Shown one piece after another: positions 8,366 through 17,334 of a stretch of DNA of 64,000 bases (within the stretch, counting starts at the first letter, position 1; each line of letters opens with the position of its first letter). A program made the position numbers and the translations under genes. This DNA comes from Desulfobacteraceae bacterium Eth-SRB1 (GTDB lineage Bacteria > Desulfobacterota > Desulfobacteria > Desulfobacterales > ETH-SRB1), in the NCBI GenBank assembly GCA_004193555.1, contig RPGP01000040.1, positions 1 through 64,000 of the forward strand. Reading direction: 5' to 3'. The notes under the pieces were generated by a model. That model had not been told where the DNA came from and made no database searches. It was given only the letters and a program-made list of their open reading frames with translations.

Positions 8366-9448
8366 ATGACAGTTAAAGATATTAGCCTGGATAAGATAGT
8401 GCAGGCTATTGAACCTGTGGATGAGAAATGGATCGAAAAGGCGCGTGAAAAAACAGCTCAACTGGTGATGCCTGCCAGGGCTTTGGGAAGGCTGCATGAC
8501 ATATCGGAACGTTTATGCGGTATCCAAAAAACTCTTGAACCTTCGATAGATCGCAAAGCATTTCTGGTTATGGCCGGAGACCACGGAGTCGTGGAAGAAG
8601 GGGTCAGCGCTTATCCCCAGGAAGTAACAGGCGAGATGATAAAAACCTTTTTAAACGGCAGCGCGGGCATCAATATCCTTGCCGGCCAGGTTAATGCAGA
8701 TGTTTTTGTGGTTGATATGGGGATTGTGACCGATCTTGATCCTGCCACACTAAATGGAGGGGATCGTCTTTTTATACAAAAGGTGGCAAAAGGCACGGCC
8801 AATTTTTCTCAGGGCACGGCCATGACCCGTGAAGAGGCGGAGAAATCGATATTAACAGGGTTTGAACTTGCAAGTGAGCTTTTTATGAAAGGGGTTGATA
8901 TTCTGGGAACCGGCGATATGGGGATCGGCAATACAACCCCTTCTGCGGCTATTGGAGCGGTTATTACAGGCAATACTGTTGAAACGATGGTTGGCCGCGG
9001 GACTGGCGTAGATGATGAAGGGCTTTTGAGAAAGCAGGATGCTGTTCGTAAGGGGATTCAGGTAAACCGGCCGGAAAGAGGCGATGGGCTGGATGTGCTG
9101 TCAAAGGTTGGCGGCTTTGAGATCGGCGGGATTGCGGGCTGTGTGCTGGCAGGAGCATACCATAAGCGCCCTGTGGTGATCGATGGATTTATTTCAACTG
9201 CCGGAGCCTTGATAGCTTACGCCATTTGCCCTGCAGTTGTGGATTACCTGTTTGCCGGCCATTGCTCGGAAGAGCCTGGCCACAGAATTATGCTGAAATA
9301 TTTGGGACTTGAGCCCATTCTTGATCTGGGGATGCGTCTTGGTGAAGGGACGGGCGGGGCGCTGGCAATGGGGATTATGGAGGGGGCGCTTAAGGTTTTT
9401 AAAGAGGTGCTGACCTTTGAGGAAGCAAATGTTTCCGGCAGGCATTGA
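8366..9448 (+). CDS. cobT: Nicotinate-nucleotide:dimethylbenzimidazole phosphoribosyltransferase
   Basis: CobT activates the lower ligand base of cobalamin by making alpha-ribazole phosphate from nicotinate mononucleotide and a benzimidazole. At 360 residues it has the usual family length. It has MAGDHGV at 69-75, GTGDMGIGNTT at 181-191 and GEGTGG at 326-331, whose Glu327 matches the catalytic base. The start is the only ATG before the conserved region. The gene is followed closely by cobU, both serving nucleotide-loop assembly. No riboswitch is seen upstream, unlike the other corrinoid operons here. CobS, the partner that joins both halves, is not in the window. Confidence 0.95.
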   Translation: MTVKDISLDKIVQAIEPVDEKWIEKAREKTAQLVMPARALGRLHDISERLCGIQKTLEPSIDRKAFLVMAGDHGVVEEGVSAYPQEVTGEMIKTFLNGSAGINILAGQVNADVFVVDMGIVTDLDPATLNGGDRLFIQKVAKGTANFSQGTAMTREEAEKSILTGFELASELFMKGVDILGTGDMGIGNTTPSAAIGAVITGNTVETMVGRGTGVDDEGLLRKQDAVRKGIQVNRPERGDGLDVLSKVGGFEIGGIAGCVLAGAYHKRPVVIDGFISTAGALIAYAICPAVVDYLFAGHCSEEPGHRIMLKYLGLEPILDLGMRLGEGTGGALAMGIMEGALKVFKEVLTFEEANVSGRH

Positions 9449-9467
9449 TAAATTCAGGAGCGTGTTT

Positions 9468-9989
9468 GTGAAAGAAAAGGTATTTGTTATCGGAGGGTGC
9501 AGGAGCGGCAAGAGTAGTTATGCGGTTAAACTGGCAGAAGGGTTTGCCGGAGACAGGAAAATATATATTGCGACGGCAACTCCCGGTGATGACGAAATGA
9601 GGCAAAGGATTAAGCAGCATCAAAAGGAAAGAAGCAAAAACTGGACAACCATTGAAGAACCTGTACTGCTTTCTGAAGCAATAAATGAAAACAGTCAAAA
9701 GGCCGGTGTAATCCTTGTGGACTGCCTGACACTCTGGGTTAGCAATCTTTTTCTACAGCAAAATGACGAGGTGAAGATATCCGGTGATATTAAGAGGCTT
9801 ACACAATCAATAGAAAGTGCGCCGTGTCCACTAATATTTGTTTCAAATGAAGTGGGAAGCGGTATTGTCCCTGAAAACAGGCTTTCGAGACTGTTCAGGG
9901 ATTCTATTGGATTTGCCAACCAGAATGTTGCGGCGTGTTGCAACAGCGTGATAATAATGGTGGCAGGTATTGCAGTAAAGATTAAATAG
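9468..9989 (+). CDS. cobU: Adenosylcobinamide kinase / adenosylcobinamide-phosphate guanylyltransferase
   Basis: CobU phosphorylates adenosylcobinamide and then transfers GMP to it, giving adenosyl-GDP-cobinamide. The P-loop GGCRSGKSS lies at residues 9-17, and the family motifs LVDCLTLWVSN and SNEVGSGIVP follow. I choose GTG 9468 because AGGAG at 9456-9460 is seven bases ahead and the product then starts just before the first strand. The longer frame from 9417 would overlap cobT and GTG 9462 is too close to the AGGAG. The predicted length of 173 residues is normal. It is transcribed with cobT. Confidence 0.93.
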   Translation: MKEKVFVIGGCRSGKSSYAVKLAEGFAGDRKIYIATATPGDDEMRQRIKQHQKERSKNWTTIEEPVLLSEAINENSQKAGVILVDCLTLWVSNLFLQQNDEVKISGDIKRLTQSIESAPCPLIFVSNEVGSGIVPENRLSRLFRDSIGFANQNVAACCNSVIIMVAGIAVKIK

Positions 9990-9997
9990 AGGTAATT

Positions 9998-10158
9998 ACT
10001 CAGGTGGATAGGCTGAAGGCTGAAGACTGTTAGGAAAAAGCGCATTTTGAAGCCATGCTTGGCGCAAGGATCAGATGTTTCCGCCAAAGTGCGGCAATCG
10101 TGCTTTTTTAAGCCCTTCAGCCTTCAGTCTAAACAGCTTCAGCCTGACTACGTGAGTT
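9998..10158. repeat. About 161-bp hairpin-forming element after cobU
   Basis: The two ends are imperfect inverted copies: ACTCAGGTGGATAGGCTGAAG on the left and CTTCAGCCTGACTACGTGAGT on the right. Inside, CTGAAGGCTGAAG (from 10012) and its complement (from about 10119) form a second pairing. The whole could fold into a long hairpin and may also stop transcription after cobU. Its length is close to those of other intergenic elements in the window, but its end sequence is its own. Confidence 0.7.
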
Positions 10159-10221
10159 GCAAAATGAGTATAAAAATGCTTGACAGTGATGCAGGCTTAA
10201 TCCATCATAACAAATTATTTA

Positions 10222-10405
10222 TTTAGGCGCTCATATTGAGCTTAACAGGGAACCCTGTGCAAATCAGGGACGGGCCCGCCGCTGTAATCCCACCCTTTTT
10301 TTTATTAAAGACAGGGAACCTTTTTAGCATTTATACGCCACTATTCTGATAAAAACGGAATGGGAAGGTCGCTAAAGAGGCGGGAAAGTCAGAAAACCTG
10401 CCTGA
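10222..10405 (+). promoter_or_regulatory. Cobalamin riboswitch, first of a tandem pair
   Basis: The conserved core is visible: AACAGGGAACCCTGTG, GGGACGGGCCCGCCGCTGTA, then CGCCACTATT with GAATGGGAAGG, and a B12-box-type end (AAGTCAGAAAACCTGCC, 10386-10402). The AdoCbl aptamer class shows these blocks in this order. A strong intrinsic terminator follows at 10466, so ligand binding probably causes premature termination. A near-identical aptamer lies at 18676-18856, so the two are recent duplicates. Confidence 0.9.
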
Positions 10406-10465
10406 ATTATTGGCTTTATCTTCGAGGACAAGAAATAGGCCTTAGTAGATCCAACGGAAAAAAGG

Positions 10466-10508
10466 GATATCCCCGGATCGATTTAATATCGGTTCGGGGA
10501 TTTTTTTT
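10466..10508 (+). terminator. Intrinsic terminator between the two riboswitches
   Basis: A GC-rich hairpin with arms ATCCCCGGATCGAT and ATCGGTTCGGGGAT and a five-base loop is followed by eight T. It sits between the two aptamers and is the likely expression platform of the first. The same hairpin occurs after the riboswitch at 18676. Confidence 0.88.
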
Positions 10509-10510
10509 GC

Positions 10511-10667
10511 AATCTGTCAGATCAAGGAAGCCGGTTAGATTCCGGCGCTGCCCCGCAACTGTAGGCGGAACGAAACCCACTTAAATGTCACTGATCTCCA
10601 AAATGGAGATTGGGAAGGCGTGGAGAGTAGGAATTGCCGCAAGCCAGGAGACTTGTCTGATAGATAA
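10511..10667 (+). promoter_or_regulatory. Cobalamin riboswitch, second of a tandem pair
   Basis: This is a classic aptamer: AGCCGGTTAGATTCCGG, GCTGCCCCGCAACTGTAGG, TCACTGATCTCC, TTGGGAAGGCG and the B12 box GCAAGCCAGGAGACTTG. The closing stem TCTGTCAGA (10512-10520) pairs with TCTGATAGA near the end. It differs clearly in core sequence from the first aptamer, so it is not a simple tandem copy. It ends about 40 bases before the receptor start codon with no terminator between, so it probably acts on ribosome access. Confidence 0.93.
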
Positions 10668-10706
10668 AACAACAATTCTAACCGAGGGGAAAGGAGAAAC
10701 AAAAAA

Positions 10707-12725
10707 ATGAAGAAGTTATTAAATTGTGCGGCAGTATTATTAGTATTTATGTTTTTTGCCCTACCTGCACCGATTTTTGCACAGGAAGAGAAGGGTGTTG
10801 TAACAATGGAAGAAACGGTGGTAACGGCAACTAGGGATAAAGAAGAGATTCGCAAGATTCCGGCGAATGTAAGTGTTGTTACGGCGAAAGATATTGAAGA
10901 ATCCGGCGCTACAAGTATTGTAGAAGTACTGGAAAACTTAGAAAGTATTAATTTTGTGAGCTGGAGCGGGAACCCTTCTCAGGCATATATAGACATGCGT
11001 GGTTTTGGAGGAGACAATCCATTTGGCAAGACCCTGATCATGCTGGATGGCAGGAGACTGAACAGACCTGACATGGCAGGTGTAAACTGGCTTCAAATAC
11101 CTGTCGGTAACATTGAAAAAATAGAAGTTATCAGAGGCGCCAGCAGTGTTCTGTACGGTGATTCCGCTGTTGCCGGTGTAATAAATATTATTACAAAAAG
11201 GGGTGAAGGGAAACCTGACGTGAATGCTTCGGTTATAGCCGGAAGTTATGGTCTGCATGATGAAAGAGTTGGAATAACCGGCTCTTACGACAGGCTTTCG
11301 TATGCCCTGACAGGTGAAAATCAGAAAACATTTGGCTATAGAGAGAGGTCAAAGTTTGCATCAAAGGGAGCTGGGTTAAATCTGGGTTATGATGCAAGCG
11401 ATTATTTTGATATTTTTCTTGGGGTATCCTTTAACAAAACAGATTTTGACATGCCTGGTTGTTTGACAAAGGCACAGATGGAACAGGACAGAAAACAGTA
11501 TCAGCCTGGGCACTCAAACGATGACGCATCAAATGAATATAGTAATATCAACCTTAAGATGAAATCCTTTCTGGGTAATTTCGGACGGTTTGACGTTAAC
11601 TTTATGTACGGCAATAAGGACATTAAAAACAATATGGAGTCCAATTGGGCGCCAAATAAATACAATGTTGCTGATATTGACACCTTTGGCATAACACCAA
11701 AATATATACTGGGAAAAGACGTTTTTGGGCATGGAAACAAGCTGATTTTAGGGTTGGATTATTACCATGAGAAACTTGATATTGATAAATACAGCGATCG
11801 TGAAAGAATATCGAAAACTCACACGGTAGATCTGGAGAAAAACACTCTTGGATATTACATAAGGGATGAGCTTGACATACTTGAAAAGTTGATACTGAGC
11901 GTTGGTTACAGAACAGAGAGGGGTGAGATAAAGGGCAGCGAGACAACACTTGCAACGGCAACAAAAGACTTTGATGACAAAAAAATTCATAAGGGTGAAG
12001 CGTATGAGGCAGGCTTGACTTACCTGATAGGGGAAAAATCGAAGATATTTACAAAATATGCCCAGGTTTATCGCTATCCGTTTCTCGATGAACAGGCATC
12101 ATATTGGGGCTTCGGAGGAGATACTTTTTTGACAGATCTTGAGAAAGAGAAAGGGGAAAGTTTTGAAGTTGGTACCCAGTTTAATTCTATTGAGAACATG
12201 AAGATTGGGTTAACTTTTTTTAGAATCGACATGGAAGATGAGATTGTATACAATAATTCCACATCGCGGAACGAAAATCTGGACAAGACAAGTCATGAAG
12301 GAGCTGAGTTTTCCATTTCATATAAATTAGAGAAGCTGGGCAAATTCTATGGCAATTTTACCTATCATGACGCAGAATTCACAAGCGGACAATACAACGG
12401 CAAGAAAATGTTTTTAGTCCCGAAGGAAATGGCCAATGCAGGTCTTGAGATATACCTTCCTTATGCCTTTATGTTACGTCCCGAGATGCGATATGTAGGG
12501 AAATGTTATCAAGGCGGCGATAAAGCAAACACTTCTGAACAAATGAACGATTATACGCTGTATGATTTTTTCCTGTTCTATAGACCTGAATTTGATAATT
12601 TCAAAATATCTGCATTTTTAGGTGTCGAAAATTTTACAGACGAAAAGCATTCGGTTATATCGTGGGGTGGTTATTACCCGCAACCAGGAATTGCCGCAAA
12701 GGGCGGCATCTCTTTTATGTTTTAG
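10707..12725 (+). CDS. btuB: TonB-dependent outer-membrane receptor, probable corrinoid transporter
   Basis: A 672-residue receptor with a signal peptide (about 1-25, cleaved near PIFAQ), a TonB-box-like MEETVVTATRDKE, a plug domain with IEKIEVIRGASSVLYGDSAV and a 22-strand barrel that ends in Phe, as outer-membrane barrels do. It would bring corrinoids across the outer membrane with TonB energy. The substrate is inferred from control by two cobalamin riboswitches just upstream and from cobO just downstream; sequence alone would allow other substrates. GGAAAGGAG precedes the ATG. A GC-rich hairpin (12738-12771) follows it. Confidence 0.9.
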   Translation: MKKLLNCAAVLLVFMFFALPAPIFAQEEKGVVTMEETVVTATRDKEEIRKIPANVSVVTAKDIEESGATSIVEVLENLESINFVSWSGNPSQAYIDMRGFGGDNPFGKTLIMLDGRRLNRPDMAGVNWLQIPVGNIEKIEVIRGASSVLYGDSAVAGVINIITKRGEGKPDVNASVIAGSYGLHDERVGITGSYDRLSYALTGENQKTFGYRERSKFASKGAGLNLGYDASDYFDIFLGVSFNKTDFDMPGCLTKAQMEQDRKQYQPGHSNDDASNEYSNINLKMKSFLGNFGRFDVNFMYGNKDIKNNMESNWAPNKYNVADIDTFGITPKYILGKDVFGHGNKLILGLDYYHEKLDIDKYSDRERISKTHTVDLEKNTLGYYIRDELDILEKLILSVGYRTERGEIKGSETTLATATKDFDDKKIHKGEAYEAGLTYLIGEKSKIFTKYAQVYRYPFLDEQASYWGFGGDTFLTDLEKEKGESFEVGTQFNSIENMKIGLTFFRIDMEDEIVYNNSTSRNENLDKTSHEGAEFSISYKLEKLGKFYGNFTYHDAEFTSGQYNGKKMFLVPKEMANAGLEIYLPYAFMLRPEMRYVGKCYQGGDKANTSEQMNDYTLYDFFLFYRPEFDNFKISAFLGVENFTDEKHSVISWGGYYPQPGIAAKGGISFMF

Positions 12726-12737
12726 TTTCTATAATCA

Positions 12738-12771
12738 TTAGGGGAGGAAAAGTTTATTTTTCCTCCCCTAT
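12738..12771 (+). terminator. Hairpin between receptor gene and cobO
   Basis: The arms TAGGGGAGGAAAA and TTTTTCCTCCCCTA form a nearly perfect stem with a short loop. There is no clear T run after it, so it may attenuate or protect message ends rather than terminate fully. cobO begins about 30 bases later. Confidence 0.6.
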
Positions 12772-12803
12772 CGGAAAAAAAGAAATTGTCTGGAGGGGGA
12801 GTG

Positions 12804-13319
12804 ATGAAAGGATACATTCAGGTTTATACCGGCAATGGCAAAGGAAAAACCACGGCGGCTTTCGGGCTTGCCCTGCGTGCAGCCGGGGCTGGGCTTAAGG
12901 TATATATCGCCCAGTTTGTCAAGGGAATGAAGTACAGCGAACTCAACTCCCTGGAAAAGCTGTCGGAATCTATTACAATAAAACAATACGGCAGGGACTG
13001 CTTTATTTACAGAGAACCTGAGAAGGAAGATATTCAGGCAGCGCAGGAAGGTCTCAAAGAGGTCAGGGAGATCATGTGTTCCGGCAAGTATCAGATGATC
13101 ATCCTTGATGAGGCCAATATCGCCACCTATTATAATCTCTTTTCCGTGGATGAACTGCTGGATTTTATCCGGGCAAAGCCGGAAGAAGTGGAGCTGATTA
13201 TTACAGGCAGAAAGGCAGATCCCAGGATTATCGAAGAGGCTGACCTGGTGACGGAAATGAAGGAGATCAAGCATTACTATCAGAAAGGTGTGCAGGCAAG
13301 GGATGGGATTGAGAAGTAA
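12804..13319 (+). CDS. cobO: Cob(I)yrinic acid a,c-diamide adenosyltransferase
   Basis: CobO (BtuR/CobA type) attaches the 5'-deoxyadenosyl group of ATP to the reduced cobalt of corrinoids. The start MKGYIQVYTGNGKGKTTAAF contains the P-loop at residues 10-17, and IILDEANIA holds the Walker B part. Length is 171 residues. ATG 12804 is preferred over the longer frame because GGAGGGGG lies directly before it, inside that longer frame. It lies just after the corrinoid receptor and probably shares its riboswitch control. A short remnant of a second copy lies at 18582. Confidence 0.94.
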   Translation: MKGYIQVYTGNGKGKTTAAFGLALRAAGAGLKVYIAQFVKGMKYSELNSLEKLSESITIKQYGRDCFIYREPEKEDIQAAQEGLKEVREIMCSGKYQMIILDEANIATYYNLFSVDELLDFIRAKPEEVELIITGRKADPRIIEEADLVTEMKEIKHYYQKGVQARDGIEK

Positions 13320-13327
13320 TAAGTGTA

Positions 13328-13440
13328 CTCGCAACTATCATAGAAACGGGGAAGTTCTGTGAGAATCAGACACAGTCGCGCTACGGTGTTTAGAGGTCAT
13401 ATGATGACGAGCTAAAAGTCCGAATACCATAATAGTTGGA
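13328..13440 (+). promoter_or_regulatory. Cobalamin riboswitch controlling the metE operon
   Basis: The blocks CGGGGAAGTTCTGTGAGAAT, GACACAGTCGCGCTACGGTG and AGTCCGAATACC are the conserved core of cobalamin aptamers of the type common in front of metE. The ends AACTATCAT (about 13332) and ATAATAGTTGG close the outer stem. No T-tailed terminator follows, so ribosome-site sequestration near AAAAGGAG (13464-13471) is more likely. This fits shut-off of B12-independent methionine synthesis when cobalamin is plentiful. Confidence 0.9.
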
Positions 13441-13476
13441 AATCAATTTTGTCGCGTAAACAAAAAGGAGAAGTAA

Positions 13477-15759
13477 ATGGAAATTAAAACAAGTATAACA
13501 GGATTTCCCAGAATTGGAGAACAAAGAGAATTAAAAAAAGCACTGGAAAGTTTCTGGACAGGAAAAACCAGCCTGTCTGAGCTTGAAAAAACTTCACATG
13601 AACTCAAAATCAGACATTGGAATTACCAGAAAGCGTCAGAGATTGATTTAATCTCCAGTAATGATTTTAGCTGGTATGACAATATGCTGGATACCGCTGT
13701 TATGCTGAACGCTATCCCGGAAAGATTTCGTAATATTATCGATGAGACGGAGCGCTATTTCACAATGGCAAGAGGTAGTAAAGATTGTGTTGCCATGGAA
13801 ATGACAAAATGGTTTAACACAAATTATCATTACATTGTGCCTGAGCTTGGCAGTAAAGATGAATACAGTTTAAATGCAACTAAAATTTTAGACGAATATA
13901 AGGAAGCAAAAGAGATCGGCATAAAAACAAAAATAAATATAGTAGGTCCTGTTACATTTTTAGCGTTGTCAAAGAGGGTTGATGAAGCAGGCGGCACATA
14001 TCAATTGTTTGATAAAGTTCTTCCGGTATATAAGGAGATGATAAGACAGATCAGCAAGCTGGATGATAATATTTATGTTCAGTTTGATGAACCTGTTTTT
14101 GTTAAAGATACAGGTTCAAAAGAATTAAATTTATTAAAGAAAGCTTATTCTGAATTAACTGAATGTGCGGACAATGTAAAAATTATAGTTGCAACCTATT
14201 TTGAGCATTCAAATGAAGCCACAAACATTTTAATCGATACTCCAATATGGGGGATTTGTTTAGATTTTATATACGGGAAACAAAATCTTGATGGAATTGA
14301 AACTCTAAAAGATAAAAAGCTGATTGCCGGGGTCGTTGATGGACGAAATATCTGGGCAAATGATTTTGAGAAAAGCGTAGCGCTCTTAAATAAAATCTCA
14401 GACAGGGTCAACAGGGAAAACATAATCGTATCAAGCAGCTGTTCACTTCTGCATGTGCCATATTCTCTGAAATACGAAGATAATTTAGATGATGATTTAA
14501 AAACATGGTTGTCGTTTACAATGGAAAAACTTGAAGAGGTTAATTTGATTTCCAAACTTTTTCACGGCGTAGAATTATGTGAAGAAGATAAACAAAAAGT
14601 AACCGCCAACAAAGATGTGATTGAAAAGAAAAGAGTTTCCTTAAAAATTCACAATAATGCTGTCCATTCCAGATTGAAAAATCTTGTAAAAAAGGAAAGA
14701 GACGATAAATTTGAAGACAGAATAAAAGTTCAGAAAGCTGTTTTAAAATATCCTGAACTGGCTACGACTACAATCGGCAGTTTCCCACAAACACCGGAAA
14801 TTCGAAAATTAAGAAGAGATTATAAAAATAACAACATCTCAAAAGAATTTTATGAAACCGGAATTAAAGAATATATTGATAATTGTATTGATTTTCAGGA
14901 AGAAATTGGACTTGACGTGTTGGTGCACGGTGAACCTGAGAGGAATGATATGGTCGAGTATTTTGGCGAAATGCTCGATGGATTTGGATTTACAAAAAAC
15001 GGATGGGTTCAAAGTTATGGGAGCAGATGCGTAAAACCTCCAGTAATTTATGGAGATATCAGCAGGCCTGAGCCTATGACTGTTAAATGGATCACATATG
15101 CTCAGAGTAAAACTGAAAAGATTGTAAAAGGAATGCTTACAGGACCGGTTACAATTTTAAAATGGTCTTTTGTAAGAGATGATTTGCCGAGAAGTGTGGT
15201 TTCAGAGCAGATCTCAGTTGCTTTAAGTGATGAAGTAACCGATCTTCAAAATTCTGGAATTAAAATCGTTCAGATTGATGAAGCAGCATTTAAAGAGGGA
15301 TATCCTTTAAGAAAGGATAATATTCCTGATTATGAGAAGTGGGCTGTAAAAAGTTTTAAAATCGTTGTTAGCCCTGCTGAAATGGAAACTCAAATACACA
15401 CGCATATGTGTTACAGTGAGTTTAATGATATCATAAAGACTATAGAAGCAATGGATGCTGATGTTATTTCAATAGAGACCGCCAGAAGTGGGAATGAACT
15501 TCTTAAAGTCTTTAAGGCCATTGGCTATAAACAGGAAGTTGGGCCGGGAGTTTATGATATCCATTCTCCAAGAGTTCCGGGCATTGATGAAATAGTTAAA
15601 CAAATCAATGCGCTGCTTGAAGTGCTTCCCATGAAACAGTTGTGGATAAATCCTGATTGTGGTTTAAAAACAAGAAAATGGGAAGAAGTAAAACCAAGCC
15701 TGAAAAATATGGTGCTTGCAGTTAAACAGGTCAGAAAAGATCTTAAAGAAAGAAGATGA
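13477..15759 (+). CDS. metE: Cobalamin-independent methionine synthase
   Basis: MetE transfers the methyl group of 5-methyltetrahydropteroyl-triglutamate to homocysteine without B12. At 760 residues it has the full two-barrel length. The zinc ligands align with the E. coli set: His643 and Cys645 in HTHMCYSEFND, Glu667 in VISIETARSG and Cys728 in NPDCGL. The N-terminal barrel begins TSITGFPRIGEQRELKKALE. AAAAGGAGAAG precedes the ATG. A cobalamin riboswitch upstream controls it, and two further homocysteine methyltransferase-like genes follow in the same direction. Confidence 0.96.
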   Translation: MEIKTSITGFPRIGEQRELKKALESFWTGKTSLSELEKTSHELKIRHWNYQKASEIDLISSNDFSWYDNMLDTAVMLNAIPERFRNIIDETERYFTMARGSKDCVAMEMTKWFNTNYHYIVPELGSKDEYSLNATKILDEYKEAKEIGIKTKINIVGPVTFLALSKRVDEAGGTYQLFDKVLPVYKEMIRQISKLDDNIYVQFDEPVFVKDTGSKELNLLKKAYSELTECADNVKIIVATYFEHSNEATNILIDTPIWGICLDFIYGKQNLDGIETLKDKKLIAGVVDGRNIWANDFEKSVALLNKISDRVNRENIIVSSSCSLLHVPYSLKYEDNLDDDLKTWLSFTMEKLEEVNLISKLFHGVELCEEDKQKVTANKDVIEKKRVSLKIHNNAVHSRLKNLVKKERDDKFEDRIKVQKAVLKYPELATTTIGSFPQTPEIRKLRRDYKNNNISKEFYETGIKEYIDNCIDFQEEIGLDVLVHGEPERNDMVEYFGEMLDGFGFTKNGWVQSYGSRCVKPPVIYGDISRPEPMTVKWITYAQSKTEKIVKGMLTGPVTILKWSFVRDDLPRSVVSEQISVALSDEVTDLQNSGIKIVQIDEAAFKEGYPLRKDNIPDYEKWAVKSFKIVVSPAEMETQIHTHMCYSEFNDIIKTIEAMDADVISIETARSGNELLKVFKAIGYKQEVGPGVYDIHSPRVPGIDEIVKQINALLEVLPMKQLWINPDCGLKTRKWEEVKPSLKNMVLAVKQVRKDLKERR

Positions 15760-15811
15760 AAACTCTGGAAACTGGAAATTGGGAGAAATGCAACGGGTTT
15801 ACGAGTTGACA

Positions 15812-15834
15812 GTCAATGTCATTAACTCAAGTTT
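15812..15834. repeat. Single arm of a dispersed repeat
   Basis: The string AATGTCATTAACTCAAGTTT resembles one terminal arm of the element between qmoC and sat (54268-54420). The other arm is not seen here. It lies between metE and the next gene. Confidence 0.4.
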
Positions 15835-15900
15835 CGCACCATTTAATTTAGCCAAAGCGTTAGACGGTAAGGGCTAAAAAAGCAAGGAGGCAGGGATAAA

Positions 15901-17328
15901 ATGTTTTCTCGAGAGTGGGTTTTTTATGTTTTTGGAAGATGGGTAATTATGTCAGGTATTGCGGGAGCAATGGTTCAGTTTTTATTTTCCGATATCATTG
16001 GAATACATACAATCCCTGCCTTTCTACTGAATCAATTTTGTCTTGCCTGTGTATTCTGGTATGTAGATAAACTAATCTTTAAAAGACATTTTAAGGAAAC
16101 ATTATCAAACTTTTTTCGCTTTCCAAGAATTAAAACAGCCTATGGGTTTACAGAGCAGTTTGATAAAATTAAGCAGGAATTCAATGACTTTAAGACAAAA
16201 ATGGCGGGAAGTGAAGATAAGCCCGGAATATGGCTTAATGAATTTGTGGATTTTGAGCATAGCGTTGAAATGATGGAAAGGCTCTTGAGGGAAAGAAAAA
16301 TTGATGTGGATAAGGAATATGAAAATGTCAGGGATGAGAATTTAGAAAGAGGATATTATTTTGATAAAGAAATCCTGAAAAAAACTGAAACAGAAAAAAA
16401 AGGACACAAAGTATTCCTTGAGGCATTGAGCAAAGATGTTTTATTAGCTGATGGCGCAATGGGAACATATTTAACAACCAAAGGTTTTGATGCTTCAATT
16501 TGTTGCGAATCCCTGAATCTTACTGATTCAGAAACAGTGAAAAAAGTTCATGAAGAATATATCGAAGCTGGAGCTAAGATAATAGAAACCAACACCTTTG
16601 CCGCAAATAAATTTAAGCTGGCTGAATATGGATTGGCTGATAAGGTTAGAGAAATAAATCTTGCGGGAGCAAGGATTGCTAAAGAATCTTCAGAGGGCAG
16701 AGTATTTGTAGCGGGCTCAGTTGGTCCTTTAGGAAGGTCAATAAGTCCGTATGGCGAATTATCTCTTGTTGAAGCTCATAACGCTTTCATGGAACAAATT
16801 CAAGCCATTATAGATGGTGATGTTGATATTATAATGTTAGAGACTATGGCAAGTTTTTTAGAAGCAAAAGAGGCGGTTCTTGTGTGTAGAGAAATAGCCG
16901 ATATCCCGATAATCTGCCAGGTGACTTTTACCGATGAAGGAAAGACTGTTTACGGCGATAAATTAGCAGAATCATTTGAAGAGTTAAAACGCCTTGGCGC
17001 TGATGTAGTTGGATTAAATTGCTCTTTAGGCCCACGGAAGATGTTAGAACTTTTAAAATCTATTCCCAATTCATTTACAGGTATGGTTTCAGTTCAGCCT
17101 AATGCAGGATTGCCTCGATACAGGGATGGTTCTTCTGAATATTCGGTAAATCCTGAATACTTTAGAGAATATGCTGAGCATTTTAAGAATTCAGGTGTGA
17201 ACATAATTGGTGGTTGTTGCGGAACTACACCAGCGCATATAAAAGAGATGGCTAAAGTTGTGTCCGGCCCTCCGGTTAAAAGAAGATGCGAGATAAAATA
17301 TGCCACCAATCCAGATCAAAAAGGATGA
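15901..17328 (+). CDS. Membrane-anchored homocysteine S-methyltransferase fusion
   Basis: Residues about 172-460 are a homocysteine S-methyltransferase barrel like the first module of MetH: DGAMGT at 184-189, and the zinc cysteines in NCSLGP (Cys374) and GGCCGTTPAH (Cys439 and Cys440). The folate, cobalamin and reactivation modules of MetH are absent. The first 65 residues hold two membrane segments (about 15-33 and 40-60) and residues 80-170 are charged and helical. I do not know this front domain from other methyltransferases. AAGGAGGCAGGG precedes the ATG and the frame is continuous, so the fusion is real as sequenced. It lies between metE and a core-MetE-like gene. A methyl donor could be a betaine, S-methylmethionine or a corrinoid protein; none is shown. 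Confidence 0.85.
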   Translation: MFSREWVFYVFGRWVIMSGIAGAMVQFLFSDIIGIHTIPAFLLNQFCLACVFWYVDKLIFKRHFKETLSNFFRFPRIKTAYGFTEQFDKIKQEFNDFKTKMAGSEDKPGIWLNEFVDFEHSVEMMERLLRERKIDVDKEYENVRDENLERGYYFDKEILKKTETEKKGHKVFLEALSKDVLLADGAMGTYLTTKGFDASICCESLNLTDSETVKKVHEEYIEAGAKIIETNTFAANKFKLAEYGLADKVREINLAGARIAKESSEGRVFVAGSVGPLGRSISPYGELSLVEAHNAFMEQIQAIIDGDVDIIMLETMASFLEAKEAVLVCREIADIPIICQVTFTDEGKTVYGDKLAESFEELKRLGADVVGLNCSLGPRKMLELLKSIPNSFTGMVSVQPNAGLPRYRDGSSEYSVNPEYFREYAEHFKNSGVNIIGGCCGTTPAHIKEMAKVVSGPPVKRRCEIKYATNPDQKG

Positions 17329-17334
17329 ATATAA

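Noticed and set aside
12768-13334. 188-codon minus-strand frame opposite cobO
   Set aside because: It mirrors cobO, whose P-loop and family match are certain.
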